A DNA stretch of 64,000 nucleotides, from NCBI RefSeq assembly GCF_001720465.1, contig NZ_CP017113.1, positions 1,550,001 through 1,614,000 on the forward strand, read 5' to 3'. The DNA comes from Porphyrobacter sp. LM 6. GTDB taxonomy: Bacteria; Pseudomonadota; Alphaproteobacteria; Sphingomonadales; Sphingomonadaceae. This document shows positions 1-8,716 of this stretch, in pieces. The stretch's first letter is position 1. The number at the start of each line of letters is the position of its first letter. The notes under the pieces were generated by a model. The model was not told the DNA's origin. It ran no database searches and worked only from the letters and a program-made list of their open reading frames with translations. A program made the position numbers and the translations under genes.

Positions 1-117
1 TCGGGCGCGCCGCAGGATGCGCTGGCGCTGTGCCGGCCGTGGGCGGGTGCGATCACGATTGACCGCACCAGCCAGCCCTGGGCGAAGGGCGCGGCCCACC
101 AGCCGGGGCTGTTCTAG
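1..117 (+). CDS. C-terminal fragment of an unidentified protein (cut by window start)
   Basis: Frame 1 is open from the first base to a TAG at 115-117, giving the last 38 residues of a protein whose start lies outside the window. The tail ends in GAAHQPGLF. No catalytic motif is visible and I do not recognise the family. The stop lies in a CTAG that also carries the stop codon of the convergent VOC gene, so this looks like a real gene end and not chance. Confidence 0.5.
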   Translation, partial: SGAPQDALALCRPWAGAITIDRTSQPWAKGAAHQPGLF

Positions 118-485
118 CCGTAGCTCACGATTTCGAATTCGATCCCGTCCCAGTCGAAGAAATAGAACCGGCGGCCAGGTTGGTAATCGGCGTGGTTGAA
201 GGGGACGAGCCCGGCCTCCACCACCACCGCTTCGGCCGCGTCGAGATCATCGACCACCAGCCCGACATGGTTGAGCGGCGCGCCCTTGCCGAAGCGTTCG
301 ACCGGCGCACCCTTGGTGTAGACGGCGATGTAATCGAGCTCTCCGCCGACATGGATGGTCCAGCCGCCGAGCTGCGATGGGCCGCGCCAGCGTTCGTGCC
401 AGCCGCAGAGCCGCTGGAGCAGCGCGGACGCGCGTTCGGGATCGCTGACGGTGATGTTGACGTGTTCAAGCTGGCCTGTGGGCAT
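114..485 (-). CDS. VOC family (glyoxalase/bleomycin-resistance fold) protein
   Basis: A 123-residue protein, the usual size of a single vicinal-oxygen-chelate unit made of two beta-alpha-beta-beta-beta modules. The N-terminus GQLEHVNITVSDPERA and the middle segment PLNHVGLVVDDLDAAE are the two strands that typically carry metal-binding His residues. The C-terminus FDWDGIEFEIVSYG carries the usual Glu. The family includes lyases, dioxygenases and antibiotic-binding proteins, so the substrate cannot be told from sequence. It starts with ATG at 485 and converges on the gene fragment at the left edge, sharing a CTAG stop. soxR starts 123 bp away in the opposite direction, so the two genes share an upstream region. 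Confidence 0.8.
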   Translation of the reverse strand: MPTGQLEHVNITVSDPERASALLQRLCGWHERWRGPSQLGGWTIHVGGELDYIAVYTKGAPVERFGKGAPLNHVGLVVDDLDAAEAVVVEAGLVPFNHADYQPGRRFYFFDWDGIEFEIVSYG

Positions 486-560
486 GGCATTCTATCCTTC
501 CGGTTCGATTGGGTAATCCGCCGCCCGCTTGGCCGTGCGAATCACTGTCCTTGCCCAAGG

Positions 561-588
561 TGCAATCTCAACCTAACTTGAGGTCAAG
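561..588. promoter_or_regulatory. Probable SoxR operator upstream of soxR
   Basis: The right half AACTTGAGGTCAAG (575-588) matches the arm of the classic SoxR dyad (CTTGACCTCAAGTT/AACTTGAGGTCAAG). The left half (561-574) keeps only about 7 of 14 positions. It sits 20 bp before the soxR ATG, which suits autoregulation, and it lies between soxR and the divergent VOC gene. The half-site match is visible; binding is inferred. Confidence 0.6.
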
Positions 589-608
589 CTCTTATCGGAA
601 GACCCCTC

Positions 609-1058
609 ATGTCCGTCCGCCTCAAGCCGTCAGACCTTGTTCCCATCGGCGAAATCGCGCGCCGCACCGGGCTCAGCGTGTCGGCGATCCGCTTTTACGA
701 GGAGCGCGGTCTGATCGAGCCGATGCGGACCGGCGGCAACCAGCGGCGCTTCCTGCGTTCCGATATCCGGCGGCTGAGCTTCATCCTGATCGCCCAGCGG
801 CTCGGCCTGACGCTCGGCGAGATCGAGGCGGAGCTTGCCAAGCTGCCGCAGGGGCGCACCCCCACGGCCAAGGACTGGCAGGCGATCAGCCGCGCGATCC
901 GCGATGTCCTTGATCGCCGCATCGCCGAGCTGGAACGCACCCGCGACCGATTGGACGGCTGCATCGGCTGCGGCTGTCTCAGCCTCTCGCACTGCGCGAT
1001 CTGGAATCCCGACGACGTGCTGGCTGGCGAAGGCCCCGGCCCGCGCAAGCTGGTCTAG
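609..1058 (+). CDS. soxR: Redox-sensitive transcriptional regulator SoxR
   Basis: A 149-residue MerR-family activator. The N-terminal winged helix (residues 11-50) contains the family pattern IGEIARRTGLSVSAIRFYEERGLI. A dimerisation helix follows, then the [2Fe-2S] ligand cluster CIGCGCLSLSHC, with Cys at 118, 121, 123 and 129, the spacing diagnostic of SoxR. SoxR senses redox-cycling compounds through oxidation of this cluster. No soxS is adjacent; outside the enterics SoxR usually controls oxidoreductase or pump genes directly. A SoxR-type half-site lies just upstream. The stop TAG shares a CTAG with the stop of the convergent sixA-like gene. Confidence 0.95.
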   Translation: MSVRLKPSDLVPIGEIARRTGLSVSAIRFYEERGLIEPMRTGGNQRRFLRSDIRRLSFILIAQRLGLTLGEIEAELAKLPQGRTPTAKDWQAISRAIRDVLDRRIAELERTRDRLDGCIGCGCLSLSHCAIWNPDDVLAGEGPGPRKLV

Positions 1059-1594
1059 TTTTCCGGTCCCAATTCCGGATCGAGATCGCGCGGGCGGGCG
1101 AGATGCACCACCTCGGCGCAATAGCGCTTGAGATCGGCCCAATGTTCGATCTCGCATTCGAGCACGGCGTAGGCGGCGGTCGGGAACTTCACCACCGCTT
1201 CCTTGAACAGGGCGTTTTCCTTGCCCGGTGCGACCAGCTCCAGCAGCACGTCCTGCAGGCCGGGATTGTGGCCGGAAATGAGGATCGCCTTGGCTTCATC
1301 ATCGCCGCTGCCCGCGTGGGCCTCGATCGTCTCGACAATGGTGTCGAAGCTGGCGAGGTAGAGCCGCTGGTCGTAGATCACCGGATGATCCGGCAGCGCG
1401 GCTTCCAGCGTCTGCACCACGCGCACTGCGGGGCTGGCGATCAGCCGATCCCACTTGATGCCGTGATCGCGGATATGCTGCCCGATTAACTCGGCGCCCT
1501 TGCGTCCCCGCGCGTTCAGCCCGCGATCGAAATCGCGCTGATGCGGATCGTCCCAGTCCGACTTGGCGTGACGCAGGAGACCAAGGATTTTCAC
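1055..1594 (-). CDS. SixA-like histidine phosphatase
   Basis: A 179-residue histidine phosphatase (phosphoglycerate mutase fold). The catalytic motif is LLRHAKSDW with His9 as the predicted phospho-acceptor; ASPAVRVVQT supplies the second Arg and ISGHNPGLQD the second His. Length and motif spacing match SixA, which removes phosphate from phosphohistidine in phosphorelay HPt domains; the actual target here is unknown. It starts with GTG at 1594, and this GTGA overlaps the stop of the upstream helicase gene by 4 bp, so the two are probably translationally coupled. Confidence 0.85.
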   Translation of the reverse strand: MKILGLLRHAKSDWDDPHQRDFDRGLNARGRKGAELIGQHIRDHGIKWDRLIASPAVRVVQTLEAALPDHPVIYDQRLYLASFDTIVETIEAHAGSGDDEAKAILISGHNPGLQDVLLELVAPGKENALFKEAVVKFPTAAYAVLECEIEHWADLKRYCAEVVHLARPRDLDPELGPEN

Positions 1595-4362
1595 AGCAAA
1601 TCGGCTCCCTGAGCGTCGGGCGAGGGGTGGAGGGCGTTCCTGCCCCCAACACCTTCCGCGATCCGTTGTAAAGCCTCATCGAGGGTTACGCGCAAGACGG
1701 GCGTGCCATCGGGGAAGGCCGACAGCAGGCGGGTAGGGAAGGCGGGCGAGAGCACGACGAAATGGCCCGCATCGTCCTTGCTGCGGATCAGCCGCCCGAA
1801 GGCCTGCGCCAGTTTGGCTCTGATAATCCGGTCGTCATAGGCAGCGCCGCCACCCGCCGCGCGGCGCGCCTTGTGGAGGATGTCGGGGCGCGGCCATGGC
1901 ACCTGCTCCATCACGACGCATCTGAGCGAATGGCCCGGCACGTCTACCCCGTCGCGCAGGGCATCGGTGCCGATCAGGCTGGCGCGCGGATCATCGCGGA
2001 AGATATCGACCAGCGTGCCGGTGTCGATCGGATCGACGTGCTGGGCATAGACCGGGAGGCCCGCCCGCGCGAGCCGGTCGGCAATCCGGCCATAGACTGC
2101 GCGCAGCCGCCGGATTGCGGTGAACAGGCCGAGCACCCCGCCGCCGCACGCCTCGATGATCCGCGCATAGGCACCGGCGAGCGCAGGCAGATCGCCCTTC
2201 TTCACATCGGTGACGATCAGCACCTCGGCGCGTGCAGCATAATCGAACGGGCTGTTCGCCGAAGACAGCAGCGGCGCGCTTTCGATATGCGCCGCGCCCG
2301 AACGGGCGATGGCGCTCGCCCAGGGGTCGTCATCATGCGTGCGGTCGGTCAGGGTGGCGCTGGTCAGCAGCACGCCGTGCGCGGGTTCGAGCACGACGCG
2401 CGCGAAGGGCTTCATCGGATCGAGCCAGCGGCGGTGGATCGCCACATCAAACTCGCGCGCTTCGGAGCGATCGACCGCGAGCCAATCGACGAATTCCGGA
2501 TCAGCTGGCCCGCCGAGCCGGTCGAGCAGGGCTTCCCATGCCGCGAGGAGATCGATCCGCCATGTGAGCGCGAAGCGCGCGCCTTCGATGCGGGCGCGGC
2601 CCTGCGCGTCGAGCCAGTCGGGCGGATCGGCGAGGATCGCCTCCAGCCGTCCGCCGAGCCGGATCAGCGGCACGCGGATGCTGGCGAGCGCTTCGGCTGC
2701 GGCGCTGGCGGCCTCGATCACTTCGCCCGGCAGGCCCGCCGCCTCGGTCTCGATCCCGTATCCGGCTTCGATCCCGCCGCTTTCATCGCGGGCATAGGTC
2801 GCGGTGCGGACGGCTGCGAGAAGCGCTTCGATGGGGCCGAAGGGGCTGTTTTCGGCGAGGCGCTGGAGCCAGCCGTCCGACGGGAGGAGCTGCCCGGCCT
2901 TGCACGCGGCCGTGATCGCTTCGGCTCCGGCTTCGTCATAGCTCGCCAGATCGGCCAGCCGTGCGGACAGCCCGCGCCGGCGGCCGCGCGCCTCGCGTTC
3001 GGGGCCGATGATCCAGCGCCTGAGTTCGATGGTCTCCTGCCCCGAGAGCGTGGCCGCGAAGGTCGAATCCGCCGCATCGAACACGTGGTGACCTTCGTCG
3101 AAGATCAGCCGTGTGGGGCGCTGGTTCGGATCGCGGGCGCGCGCGGCGTTGACCATCACCAGCGCGTGATTGGCGATCACCAGATCGGCCTGTGCGCTAT
3201 CCCTTGCAGCGCGCTCGATGAAGCACTTCCGGTAATGCGGGCAGCCGGCATAGACGCATTCGCCGCGCTGGTCGGTGAGGGCAGCAATTCCGCGCTTCCG
3301 GAACAGCGTGCCGAGCCAGCCGGGCAGATCGCCGCCGATCATGTCGCCGTCGCGGGTATAGGCGCCCCAGCGCGCTACCAACTGCGCGAGGATCGCCGCG
3401 CGTCCGGCAAACCCGCCTTGCAGCGCGTCTTCGAGGTTGAGCAGGCAGAGGTAATTCTCGCGGCCCTTGCGCACCACCACCGGCGGGGTGCCGTCGGCGC
3501 GGCGGGCGGGCCATGCACGGCGGCTTTCGGCGCGCAGCTGGCGTTGCAGGTTCTTGGTGAAGGTCGACACCCAAACCGTGCCGCCCGATTGCTCCGCCCA
3601 CAGCGAGGCCGGGGCGAGATAACCCAGCGTCTTGCCGATCCCGGTGCCCGCTTGCGCCAATGCCAGAAACGGCCGTCCCGGCGCGGGTCGTGCTGCGAAG
3701 ATGCGTGCGACATCGGCAGCATAGGCGCGCTGGCCCTCGCGCCGTTCGGCACCCTCTCCGGTGAGCCGCGCGAGCTGGGCCTGCACGGTCTCGGGAGAGA
3801 GTTCGACCTGCTGCGGGGCGGGCCGCTCGCCCGCTTCTTCCCACTCGGGCAAGCGGGAGAACAGCCAGCGCTCGGCCTTCTCGGGCTTGGCGATGTGGGG
3901 CTTCAACACCTGCGCCCAGGGCCAGCGCAGCCGCTCGAGCGTCTGGAGCGCGCTCCAAGCGCCTTCGCGCTCGAACCATTCGGGATCACGGCACACCGCA
4001 ATCAGCGCGCCCGCCGCCCGCTGGAGCAATTCAGGCACCGCCGCATCGCCATCGGGGATTGGCAGGTCGAGCGCCTCGGCCAGCCCGCGCGGGGTCGGCA
4101 CACAGAACCTTGCGGGGTGGATGAAGGCGAAGGCTTCGAGCAGATCGAGGCCGGAGAGATCGGGATAGCCCAGACGGCTCGCCACCAGCGGGGCATTGAT
4201 CAGCAGCACCGGCGTATCGGCGGCAGCCATGATCGCATCGCCTTTCGACACGGCATTGGTCACGCAATCGGAGGCGCGTAGCCAGTGCCCGCCGTGGCTC
4301 GCATGGAGCGCTGGCAGGTTGAGCGGATCAGGGAGCGAAGCGGGGGCAGTCACGCCGCCCAC
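1591..4362 (-). CDS. DinG/Rad3-type ATP-dependent DNA helicase
   Basis: A 923-residue superfamily 2 helicase. Walker A is in ALAQAGTGIGKTLGYLAP and the Walker B/DEAH-type box reads IFDEGHHVFD. Four Cys lie between them (ENYLCLLN, ECVYAGCPHYRKCF), consistent with the iron-sulfur cluster of XPD/DinG helicases. Helicase motif V/VI-like segments occur near the C-terminus (GTDALRDGVDVPG, QAFGRLIRSKDD). The long N-terminal segment before Walker A is typical of alphaproteobacterial members. It starts with GTG at 4362; a second in-frame GTG lies 9 bp inside. Predicted role: unwinding DNA in repair or R-loop removal. It is divergent from the lysyl-tRNA synthetase gene. Confidence 0.88.
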   Translation of the reverse strand: MGGVTAPASLPDPLNLPALHASHGGHWLRASDCVTNAVSKGDAIMAAADTPVLLINAPLVASRLGYPDLSGLDLLEAFAFIHPARFCVPTPRGLAEALDLPIPDGDAAVPELLQRAAGALIAVCRDPEWFEREGAWSALQTLERLRWPWAQVLKPHIAKPEKAERWLFSRLPEWEEAGERPAPQQVELSPETVQAQLARLTGEGAERREGQRAYAADVARIFAARPAPGRPFLALAQAGTGIGKTLGYLAPASLWAEQSGGTVWVSTFTKNLQRQLRAESRRAWPARRADGTPPVVVRKGRENYLCLLNLEDALQGGFAGRAAILAQLVARWGAYTRDGDMIGGDLPGWLGTLFRKRGIAALTDQRGECVYAGCPHYRKCFIERAARDSAQADLVIANHALVMVNAARARDPNQRPTRLIFDEGHHVFDAADSTFAATLSGQETIELRRWIIGPEREARGRRRGLSARLADLASYDEAGAEAITAACKAGQLLPSDGWLQRLAENSPFGPIEALLAAVRTATYARDESGGIEAGYGIETEAAGLPGEVIEAASAAAEALASIRVPLIRLGGRLEAILADPPDWLDAQGRARIEGARFALTWRIDLLAAWEALLDRLGGPADPEFVDWLAVDRSEAREFDVAIHRRWLDPMKPFARVVLEPAHGVLLTSATLTDRTHDDDPWASAIARSGAAHIESAPLLSSANSPFDYAARAEVLIVTDVKKGDLPALAGAYARIIEACGGGVLGLFTAIRRLRAVYGRIADRLARAGLPVYAQHVDPIDTGTLVDIFRDDPRASLIGTDALRDGVDVPGHSLRCVVMEQVPWPRPDILHKARRAAGGGAAYDDRIIRAKLAQAFGRLIRSKDDAGHFVVLSPAFPTRLLSAFPDGTPVLRVTLDEALQRIAEGVGGRNALHPSPDAQGADLL

Positions 4363-4434
4363 GATGGGCGAGCGCGCGCGCGATGTAAACGCACGCTTGC
4401 ATGGCTGTCCGCTATCCCTAATAGCCGCCTCGTT

Positions 4435-6048
4435 ATGACGATCTCAGCTGACGCCCTCATCACCGCTGCCCACAATTCCAAGGCCTGGCCGTTTCAGGAG
4501 GCCCAGCGCCTCGCCAAGCGGATGCCGCAGGGCAAGCCGGGCGGGGTGCTGTTCGAAACCGGCTATGGCCCCTCGGGCCTGCCGCATATCGGTACCTTTC
4601 AGGAAGTACTGCGCACTACGCTGGTCCGCCGCGCCTACGAGGCGCTGACCGGCCAGCCGACCCGGCTGGTGGCTTTCAGCGATGACATGGATGGCCTGCG
4701 CAAGGTACCCGACAATGTGCCCAACAAGGCGCTGCTCGATGCGAACCTTGGCAAGCCGCTGTCGCGCATCCCCGATCCGTTCGAGAAGTTCGAAAGCTTT
4801 GCCGCGCACAACAACGCGATGCTGCGCGATTTTCTCGACCGCTTTGGGTTCGAGTATGAATTCGTCAGCTCCTCGGACTGCTACAATTCGGGCCGGTTCG
4901 ACGAGGCTCTGAAGGGCGTGCTCGCCAATTTCGGCGCGATCATGGACATCATGCTGCCGACGCTGGGCGAGGAACGCCGCCAGACCTATTCGCCGGTCAT
5001 GCCGATTTCGCCCACCACCGGCGCGGTGTTGCAGGTGCCGATCGCAGTGGTGGATGCCGCCGCCGGGATCATCCGCTTTACCGACGAGGACGGCTCCGTT
5101 GTCGAACAATCGGCCCTCGGCGGCATGGCCAAGTGCCAATGGAAGGTCGACTGGGCGATGCGCTGGGTGGCGCTTGGCGTCGATTACGAAATGTACGGAA
5201 AGGATCTGACCGATTCCGGCATCCAGTCGGGCAAGATCGCCCGCGTGCTCGGTGGCCACAAGCCCGAAGGCCTGATCTACGAGCTGTTCCTCGATGCCAA
5301 GGGCGAGAAGATCTCCAAGTCCAAGGGCAACGGCCTGTCGATCGAGCAGTGGCTCGAATATGGCAGCGAGGAGAGCCTCGGCTATTACATCTTCGCCAAT
5401 CCTAAGAGCGCCAAGCAGCTCCACGCGGGCGTGATCCCCAAGGCGATCGACGATTACTGGCAGTTCCGCGCCGCTCTGCCGGGGCAGGATATCGACAAGC
5501 AGCTCGGCAATCCGGTGTGGCATCTGCTGCGCACCAACGCGCACCACGAAGGCGCCGAAGCGCCGGGCGCGGGTGACAGCCTGCCGGTCCCGTTCAGCCT
5601 GCTGCTCAACCTCGTCGGCGTGCTCGGCGCGGGCGCGACGCGCGAGGCGGTGTGGTCGTACCTCGGCAATTATGTCGCCGATGCCGATCCGGCCGCGCAC
5701 CCGGCGCTCGATACGCTGGTGATGAAGGCGCTGGCCTATAACCGCGATTTCGTCGCCTCGACGCTGGTCAAGCGTGCGCCGGTGGATGGCGAGGTGCAGG
5801 CGCTGTGGGCGCTCGATGCCGCGCTTGCCGAAGCGCCTGCCGACATGAGCGCCGAGGATTTGCAGACCATCGTCTATGAAATCGGCAAGCAGCCCGAGTT
5901 CGGGTTCGAGAACTTGCGGGACTGGTTCAAGGCGCTCTACGAAACCCTGCTCGGCTCCGAGCAAGGCCCGCGTATGGGTAGCTTTATCGCGCTCTACGGG
6001 ATTGCGCCGACCCGCCAGCTGATCGCCGAGGCGCTGGCGAAAGCCTGA
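4435..6048 (+). CDS. lysK: Class I lysyl-tRNA synthetase
   Basis: A 537-residue enzyme that charges tRNA-Lys. The HIGH-type motif is in GPSGLPHIGTF and the KMSKS-type motif is KISKSKGNG, so this is the class I enzyme typical of archaea and alphaproteobacteria, not the class II LysS. I chose the ATG at 4435 because the protein then begins MTISADALITAAHNSKAWPF. The open frame extends about 50 codons upstream, but that stretch overlaps the divergent helicase gene. No second LysRS is visible in the window. Confidence 0.93.
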   Translation: MTISADALITAAHNSKAWPFQEAQRLAKRMPQGKPGGVLFETGYGPSGLPHIGTFQEVLRTTLVRRAYEALTGQPTRLVAFSDDMDGLRKVPDNVPNKALLDANLGKPLSRIPDPFEKFESFAAHNNAMLRDFLDRFGFEYEFVSSSDCYNSGRFDEALKGVLANFGAIMDIMLPTLGEERRQTYSPVMPISPTTGAVLQVPIAVVDAAAGIIRFTDEDGSVVEQSALGGMAKCQWKVDWAMRWVALGVDYEMYGKDLTDSGIQSGKIARVLGGHKPEGLIYELFLDAKGEKISKSKGNGLSIEQWLEYGSEESLGYYIFANPKSAKQLHAGVIPKAIDDYWQFRAALPGQDIDKQLGNPVWHLLRTNAHHEGAEAPGAGDSLPVPFSLLLNLVGVLGAGATREAVWSYLGNYVADADPAAHPALDTLVMKALAYNRDFVASTLVKRAPVDGEVQALWALDAALAEAPADMSAEDLQTIVYEIGKQPEFGFENLRDWFKALYETLLGSEQGPRMGSFIALYGIAPTRQLIAEALAKA

Positions 6049-6119
6049 GCCCCTCGCGCTCCCTTGCGCTCCGGTGGCCGAATGCTAGTCTCGACCACCG
6101 AGGAACACGGAGGGACGGG

Positions 6120-6677
6120 ATGAGCCTCAATACCAAAACCAAGTATTCGGGCCTGGCGATGACGCTGCACTGGCTGGTCGGGATCGCGGTGATTGCCAGT
6201 TGGCGGATCGCCGAAGCTGCCGAACACGCCGCCACGCGCGAGGAAGGAAGCCAGATCATGGGCAACCACTTCGCGTTGGGTGTGGTGATCTTCACGCTGA
6301 TGGCTGTCCGGCTGGCCTCTCGGCTGATGAACCCGCCGCCGCCGCCGGTGGCAGGTCATGCAGGGTGGGAACGGATGCTCGCCAAGGTTACGCATCTTGC
6401 GATGTACACCCTGCTGCTGGTGATGCCGATCGCGGGCTGGCTGGCAATGTCGATGTTCGACAGCGGCATCAGCGTATGGGGCATCGTCGAAGTGCCCAAA
6501 CTGCCGGTCGCGCCCAACGAAGCGATGGCCGAACAGATCTTTGAAACCCACGCGCTCGCGGGCACCACACTGCTGGTGCTGATCGCGGTGCACATTCTGG
6601 CAACGCTCAAGCACACGCTGATCGACAAGGACGGCACGCTCTTCCGGATGCTGCCCTTCGGCACCGCCAAGGGCTGA
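6120..6677 (+). CDS. cybB: Cytochrome b561 family membrane protein
   Basis: A 185-residue protein with about four transmembrane helices and His residues placed as in the bis-haem b561/CybB family: TLHWLVG in helix 1, GNHFALGV in helix 2, VTHLAMY in helix 3, and ETHALAG plus HILATLKH in helix 4. It should carry electrons between quinol and periplasmic partners, or move superoxide-derived electrons to quinone as E. coli CybB does. An AGGGACGGG stretch lies just before the ATG. It follows lysK by 71 bp and ends at a strong hairpin terminator. Confidence 0.88.
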   Translation: MSLNTKTKYSGLAMTLHWLVGIAVIASWRIAEAAEHAATREEGSQIMGNHFALGVVIFTLMAVRLASRLMNPPPPPVAGHAGWERMLAKVTHLAMYTLLLVMPIAGWLAMSMFDSGISVWGIVEVPKLPVAPNEAMAEQIFETHALAGTTLLVLIAVHILATLKHTLIDKDGTLFRMLPFGTAKG

Positions 6678-6686
6678 GCGCCCAAA

Positions 6687-6722
6687 GAAAAACCCCGCCG
6701 GATCGCTCCGGCGGGGTTTTCT
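6687..6722. terminator. Bidirectional rho-independent terminator
   Basis: An A-tract, a near-perfect stem (AACCCCGCCGGA paired with TCCGGCGGGGTT around a TCGC loop) and a T-tract lie between the convergent cybB and RcnB-like genes. The flanking A and T runs let it work on both strands. Confidence 0.9.
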
Positions 6723-6736
6723 TGTCTGGCGATGAT

Positions 6737-7897
6737 CTACCAGAAGAAGTCGTAGATCACGTCCACCACTTCGCCGCTGTAGATGTCGACCAGCAGCACG
6801 TCGTCATAGTAGCGCACCCACTGATACGGCCCGTAAACCGGCGGCAGGCGGTAGGCCCACGGGTCGTTGATGAAGAACCGCGGCTGGAAGAACAGGCTGT
6901 CGAGATAGAAGCCGATGTCCAGACGGTTGTAGCGGTGCGAACGGAACGGCGCGAAATAGGGGCCGGGCCGATAGTGGAAGCGATGGTCGCGACGGTAATC
7001 GGACCAATCGTACCGGCGGTCGCCCCGCCAGCGGCGATCCCAGCGACGGAAATCGCGCCGGTCCCAGCCGTCATAGCCGCGCCAATCCCAGCGCCAGTCA
7101 TCGCGCCGCCAGTTATGGCGATCACCGCGCCAGTCGTCGCGGCGTCCATCCCGGCGCCAGCCGTCCCGGCGGTCGTCGTCGCGGCGGCCATCGCGCACGA
7201 TATTACCGCGCGCATCGCGCACGATATAGCCGCGGGCATCACGCGCCTGATCCTCGCGCACTGCGCGGCGGATGTCGCTGCCGAAGCCGCGATCACCCCG
7301 GCGATCACCACGATCTTCGACCCGGTCAGCCCGGCGGTCACCACGATCCTCGACGCGGTCGGCCCTGCGGTCACCCCGACGTTCGATCACTTCGGCCCGA
7401 TCATCGGCCCGCCGCTCGACCCGGTCGGCAGCGACGTCGCGACCACGCCGGTCGAGCACATCGGCGCGGCGATCACCGCGCCATTCGACCCGCTCGGCGC
7501 GATCTTCGCTGCGGCGTTCGACCTGATCGGCACGGCGTTCGCTGCGCCGGTCGATCCGCTCGGCACGTTCGGCCGGCTGGGCGCGGTCGGCACGCTGGGC
7601 GCGCGCAATCACATCGCCACCAAAGCCGCGCGGAGCGGGAGCACTGGGGCGCGCTTCGAACGGTGCCGGCGCGGAACGCTGCTGCTGCGGGGGCGGCGCG
7701 GGACGTTCGGCGCGGGCGGCTTCGCGCACCACGCGGCTGTCCATCCGCATCTGCTGCCGGTCGGCCCGCGCCTGCGCGCGCGCCTCGATGGCCGAATTGG
7801 AGATATCCTGTGCTGCGAGTGGCGCTGCCGGGATCGCGGCGACCAGCGCGACAGCGAGCGCCGCCAGCGATCCGCCCTTGGCATAAAGTTTCATCAT
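6737..7897 (-). CDS. Secreted Arg/Asp-rich protein with C-terminal RcnB-like domain
   Basis: A 386-residue protein with a signal peptide (cleavage probable after LAAQ, residue 30). A proline/glutamine stretch follows, then a long, extremely charged segment (about residues 95-300) built from Arg, Asp and Glu. Within it the 11-residue unit RGDRRADRVED is repeated around residues 174-203. The C-terminus (YRLPPVYGPYQWVRYYDD, then LVDIYSGEVVDVIYDFFW) resembles the periplasmic RcnB family, linked to nickel/cobalt homeostasis in E. coli. Known RcnB proteins are about 110 residues, so the charged extension is unusual. The first of two ATGs is preceded by TGGAGG. Metal binding is not shown by the sequence. 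Confidence 0.72.
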   Translation of the reverse strand: MMKLYAKGGSLAALAVALVAAIPAAPLAAQDISNSAIEARAQARADRQQMRMDSRVVREAARAERPAPPPQQQRSAPAPFEARPSAPAPRGFGGDVIARAQRADRAQPAERAERIDRRSERRADQVERRSEDRAERVEWRGDRRADVLDRRGRDVAADRVERRADDRAEVIERRGDRRADRVEDRGDRRADRVEDRGDRRGDRGFGSDIRRAVREDQARDARGYIVRDARGNIVRDGRRDDDRRDGWRRDGRRDDWRGDRHNWRRDDWRWDWRGYDGWDRRDFRRWDRRWRGDRRYDWSDYRRDHRFHYRPGPYFAPFRSHRYNRLDIGFYLDSLFFQPRFFINDPWAYRLPPVYGPYQWVRYYDDVLLVDIYSGEVVDVIYDFFW

Positions 7898-8085
7898 CGA
7901 GTGTGCCTCCAGAATCGCCGGCCCACCACAAGCGGCTAGTTGAGGAGTCGGAGTTAACCTGCACAGACTGTCGCGCGGATGAACCGGCTTGCCGAAATTC
8001 AGAAAAATCGTCGAAATAATGAACGCACACGGCGCGGCGGGTGGTCGCGCTTGACTGGCAGGGGATAACGGAGAAGGGGGCGGCC

Positions 8086-8667
8086 ATGTTCGAAACGCTC
8101 GAAGATGTCCGCGCCGATTGCACCAACCGCCTGATCCGCGCAGCCAAAGACCGCAAGTCGCCGATGCATACGCCGGTGATCGTGACGGGCGATGTCGATG
8201 CGCGGGTGATGGTGCTGCGTGCCTTCGACAGCCGGGCGTGGACCTTGCGGCTACACACCGATCTTCGCTCGCCCAAGGCGCAGGTGATCGCCGCCGATCC
8301 GCGCATGGCGGTACTGTTCTATGACAAGGGCGCCAAGATCCAGATCCGCGCGCACGGCGAGGGCCAGATCCTCACCACCGGCCCGCAGGTCGATGCGGCC
8401 TGGGCGGCGAGCACCAATTTCGCGCGGCGCTGCTATCTGGGTGACGGGCCAGGCACGGCTTCGGATGTGCCGACATCGGGCCTGCCCGCCGAATTCGAGG
8501 GCGTGGAGCCGGACGACGAACAGATCATTCCCGCCCGCGAGAATTTCGCCTTGCTGATGATCACGCTGACCGCGTTCGACTGGCTCTATCTCGCCCACAC
8601 CGGCCACGTCCGCGCACAGTTCACGCGCACGAGCGACGAATGGCAGGGGCGCTGGGTCTCGCCGTAA
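8086..8667 (+). CDS. Pyridoxamine 5'-phosphate oxidase-like flavin-binding protein
   Basis: A 193-residue split-barrel protein of the PNPOx-like family. Segments such as VMVLRAFDSRAWTLRLHTDLRSPK and MAVLFYDKGAKIQIRAHGEG match the FMN-binding core, and the C-terminus (FDWLYLAHTGHVRAQF) is typical of the pyridoxamine oxidase-like branch found in alphaproteobacteria. True PdxH is longer and has a distinct C-terminal motif, so vitamin B6 activity is not assured. I prefer the ATG at 8086, which has a GGAGAAGGGGG ribosome-binding site, over the GTG at 8041. Confidence 0.8.
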   Translation: MFETLEDVRADCTNRLIRAAKDRKSPMHTPVIVTGDVDARVMVLRAFDSRAWTLRLHTDLRSPKAQVIAADPRMAVLFYDKGAKIQIRAHGEGQILTTGPQVDAAWAASTNFARRCYLGDGPGTASDVPTSGLPAEFEGVEPDDEQIIPARENFALLMITLTAFDWLYLAHTGHVRAQFTRTSDEWQGRWVSP

Positions 8668-8682
8668 ACCGGCCACAGGATC

Positions 8683-8706
8683 ACCCCCGCGCCTTGGCGC
8701 AGGGGT
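8683..8706. terminator. Hairpin between convergent genes
   Basis: The sequence ACCCCCGCGCC TT GGCGCAGGGGT folds into a stem of 10 pairs with one mismatch between the convergent flavin-binding gene and ettA. It has no T-run, so it may only assist termination. Confidence 0.45.
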
Positions 8707-8716
8707 AACCGGAAGC

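Noticed and set aside
1762..4281. 839-codon plus-strand open frame
   Set aside because: It is the antisense of the DinG-like helicase gene. It has no recognisable domain and high-GC codon bias keeps the opposite frame open.
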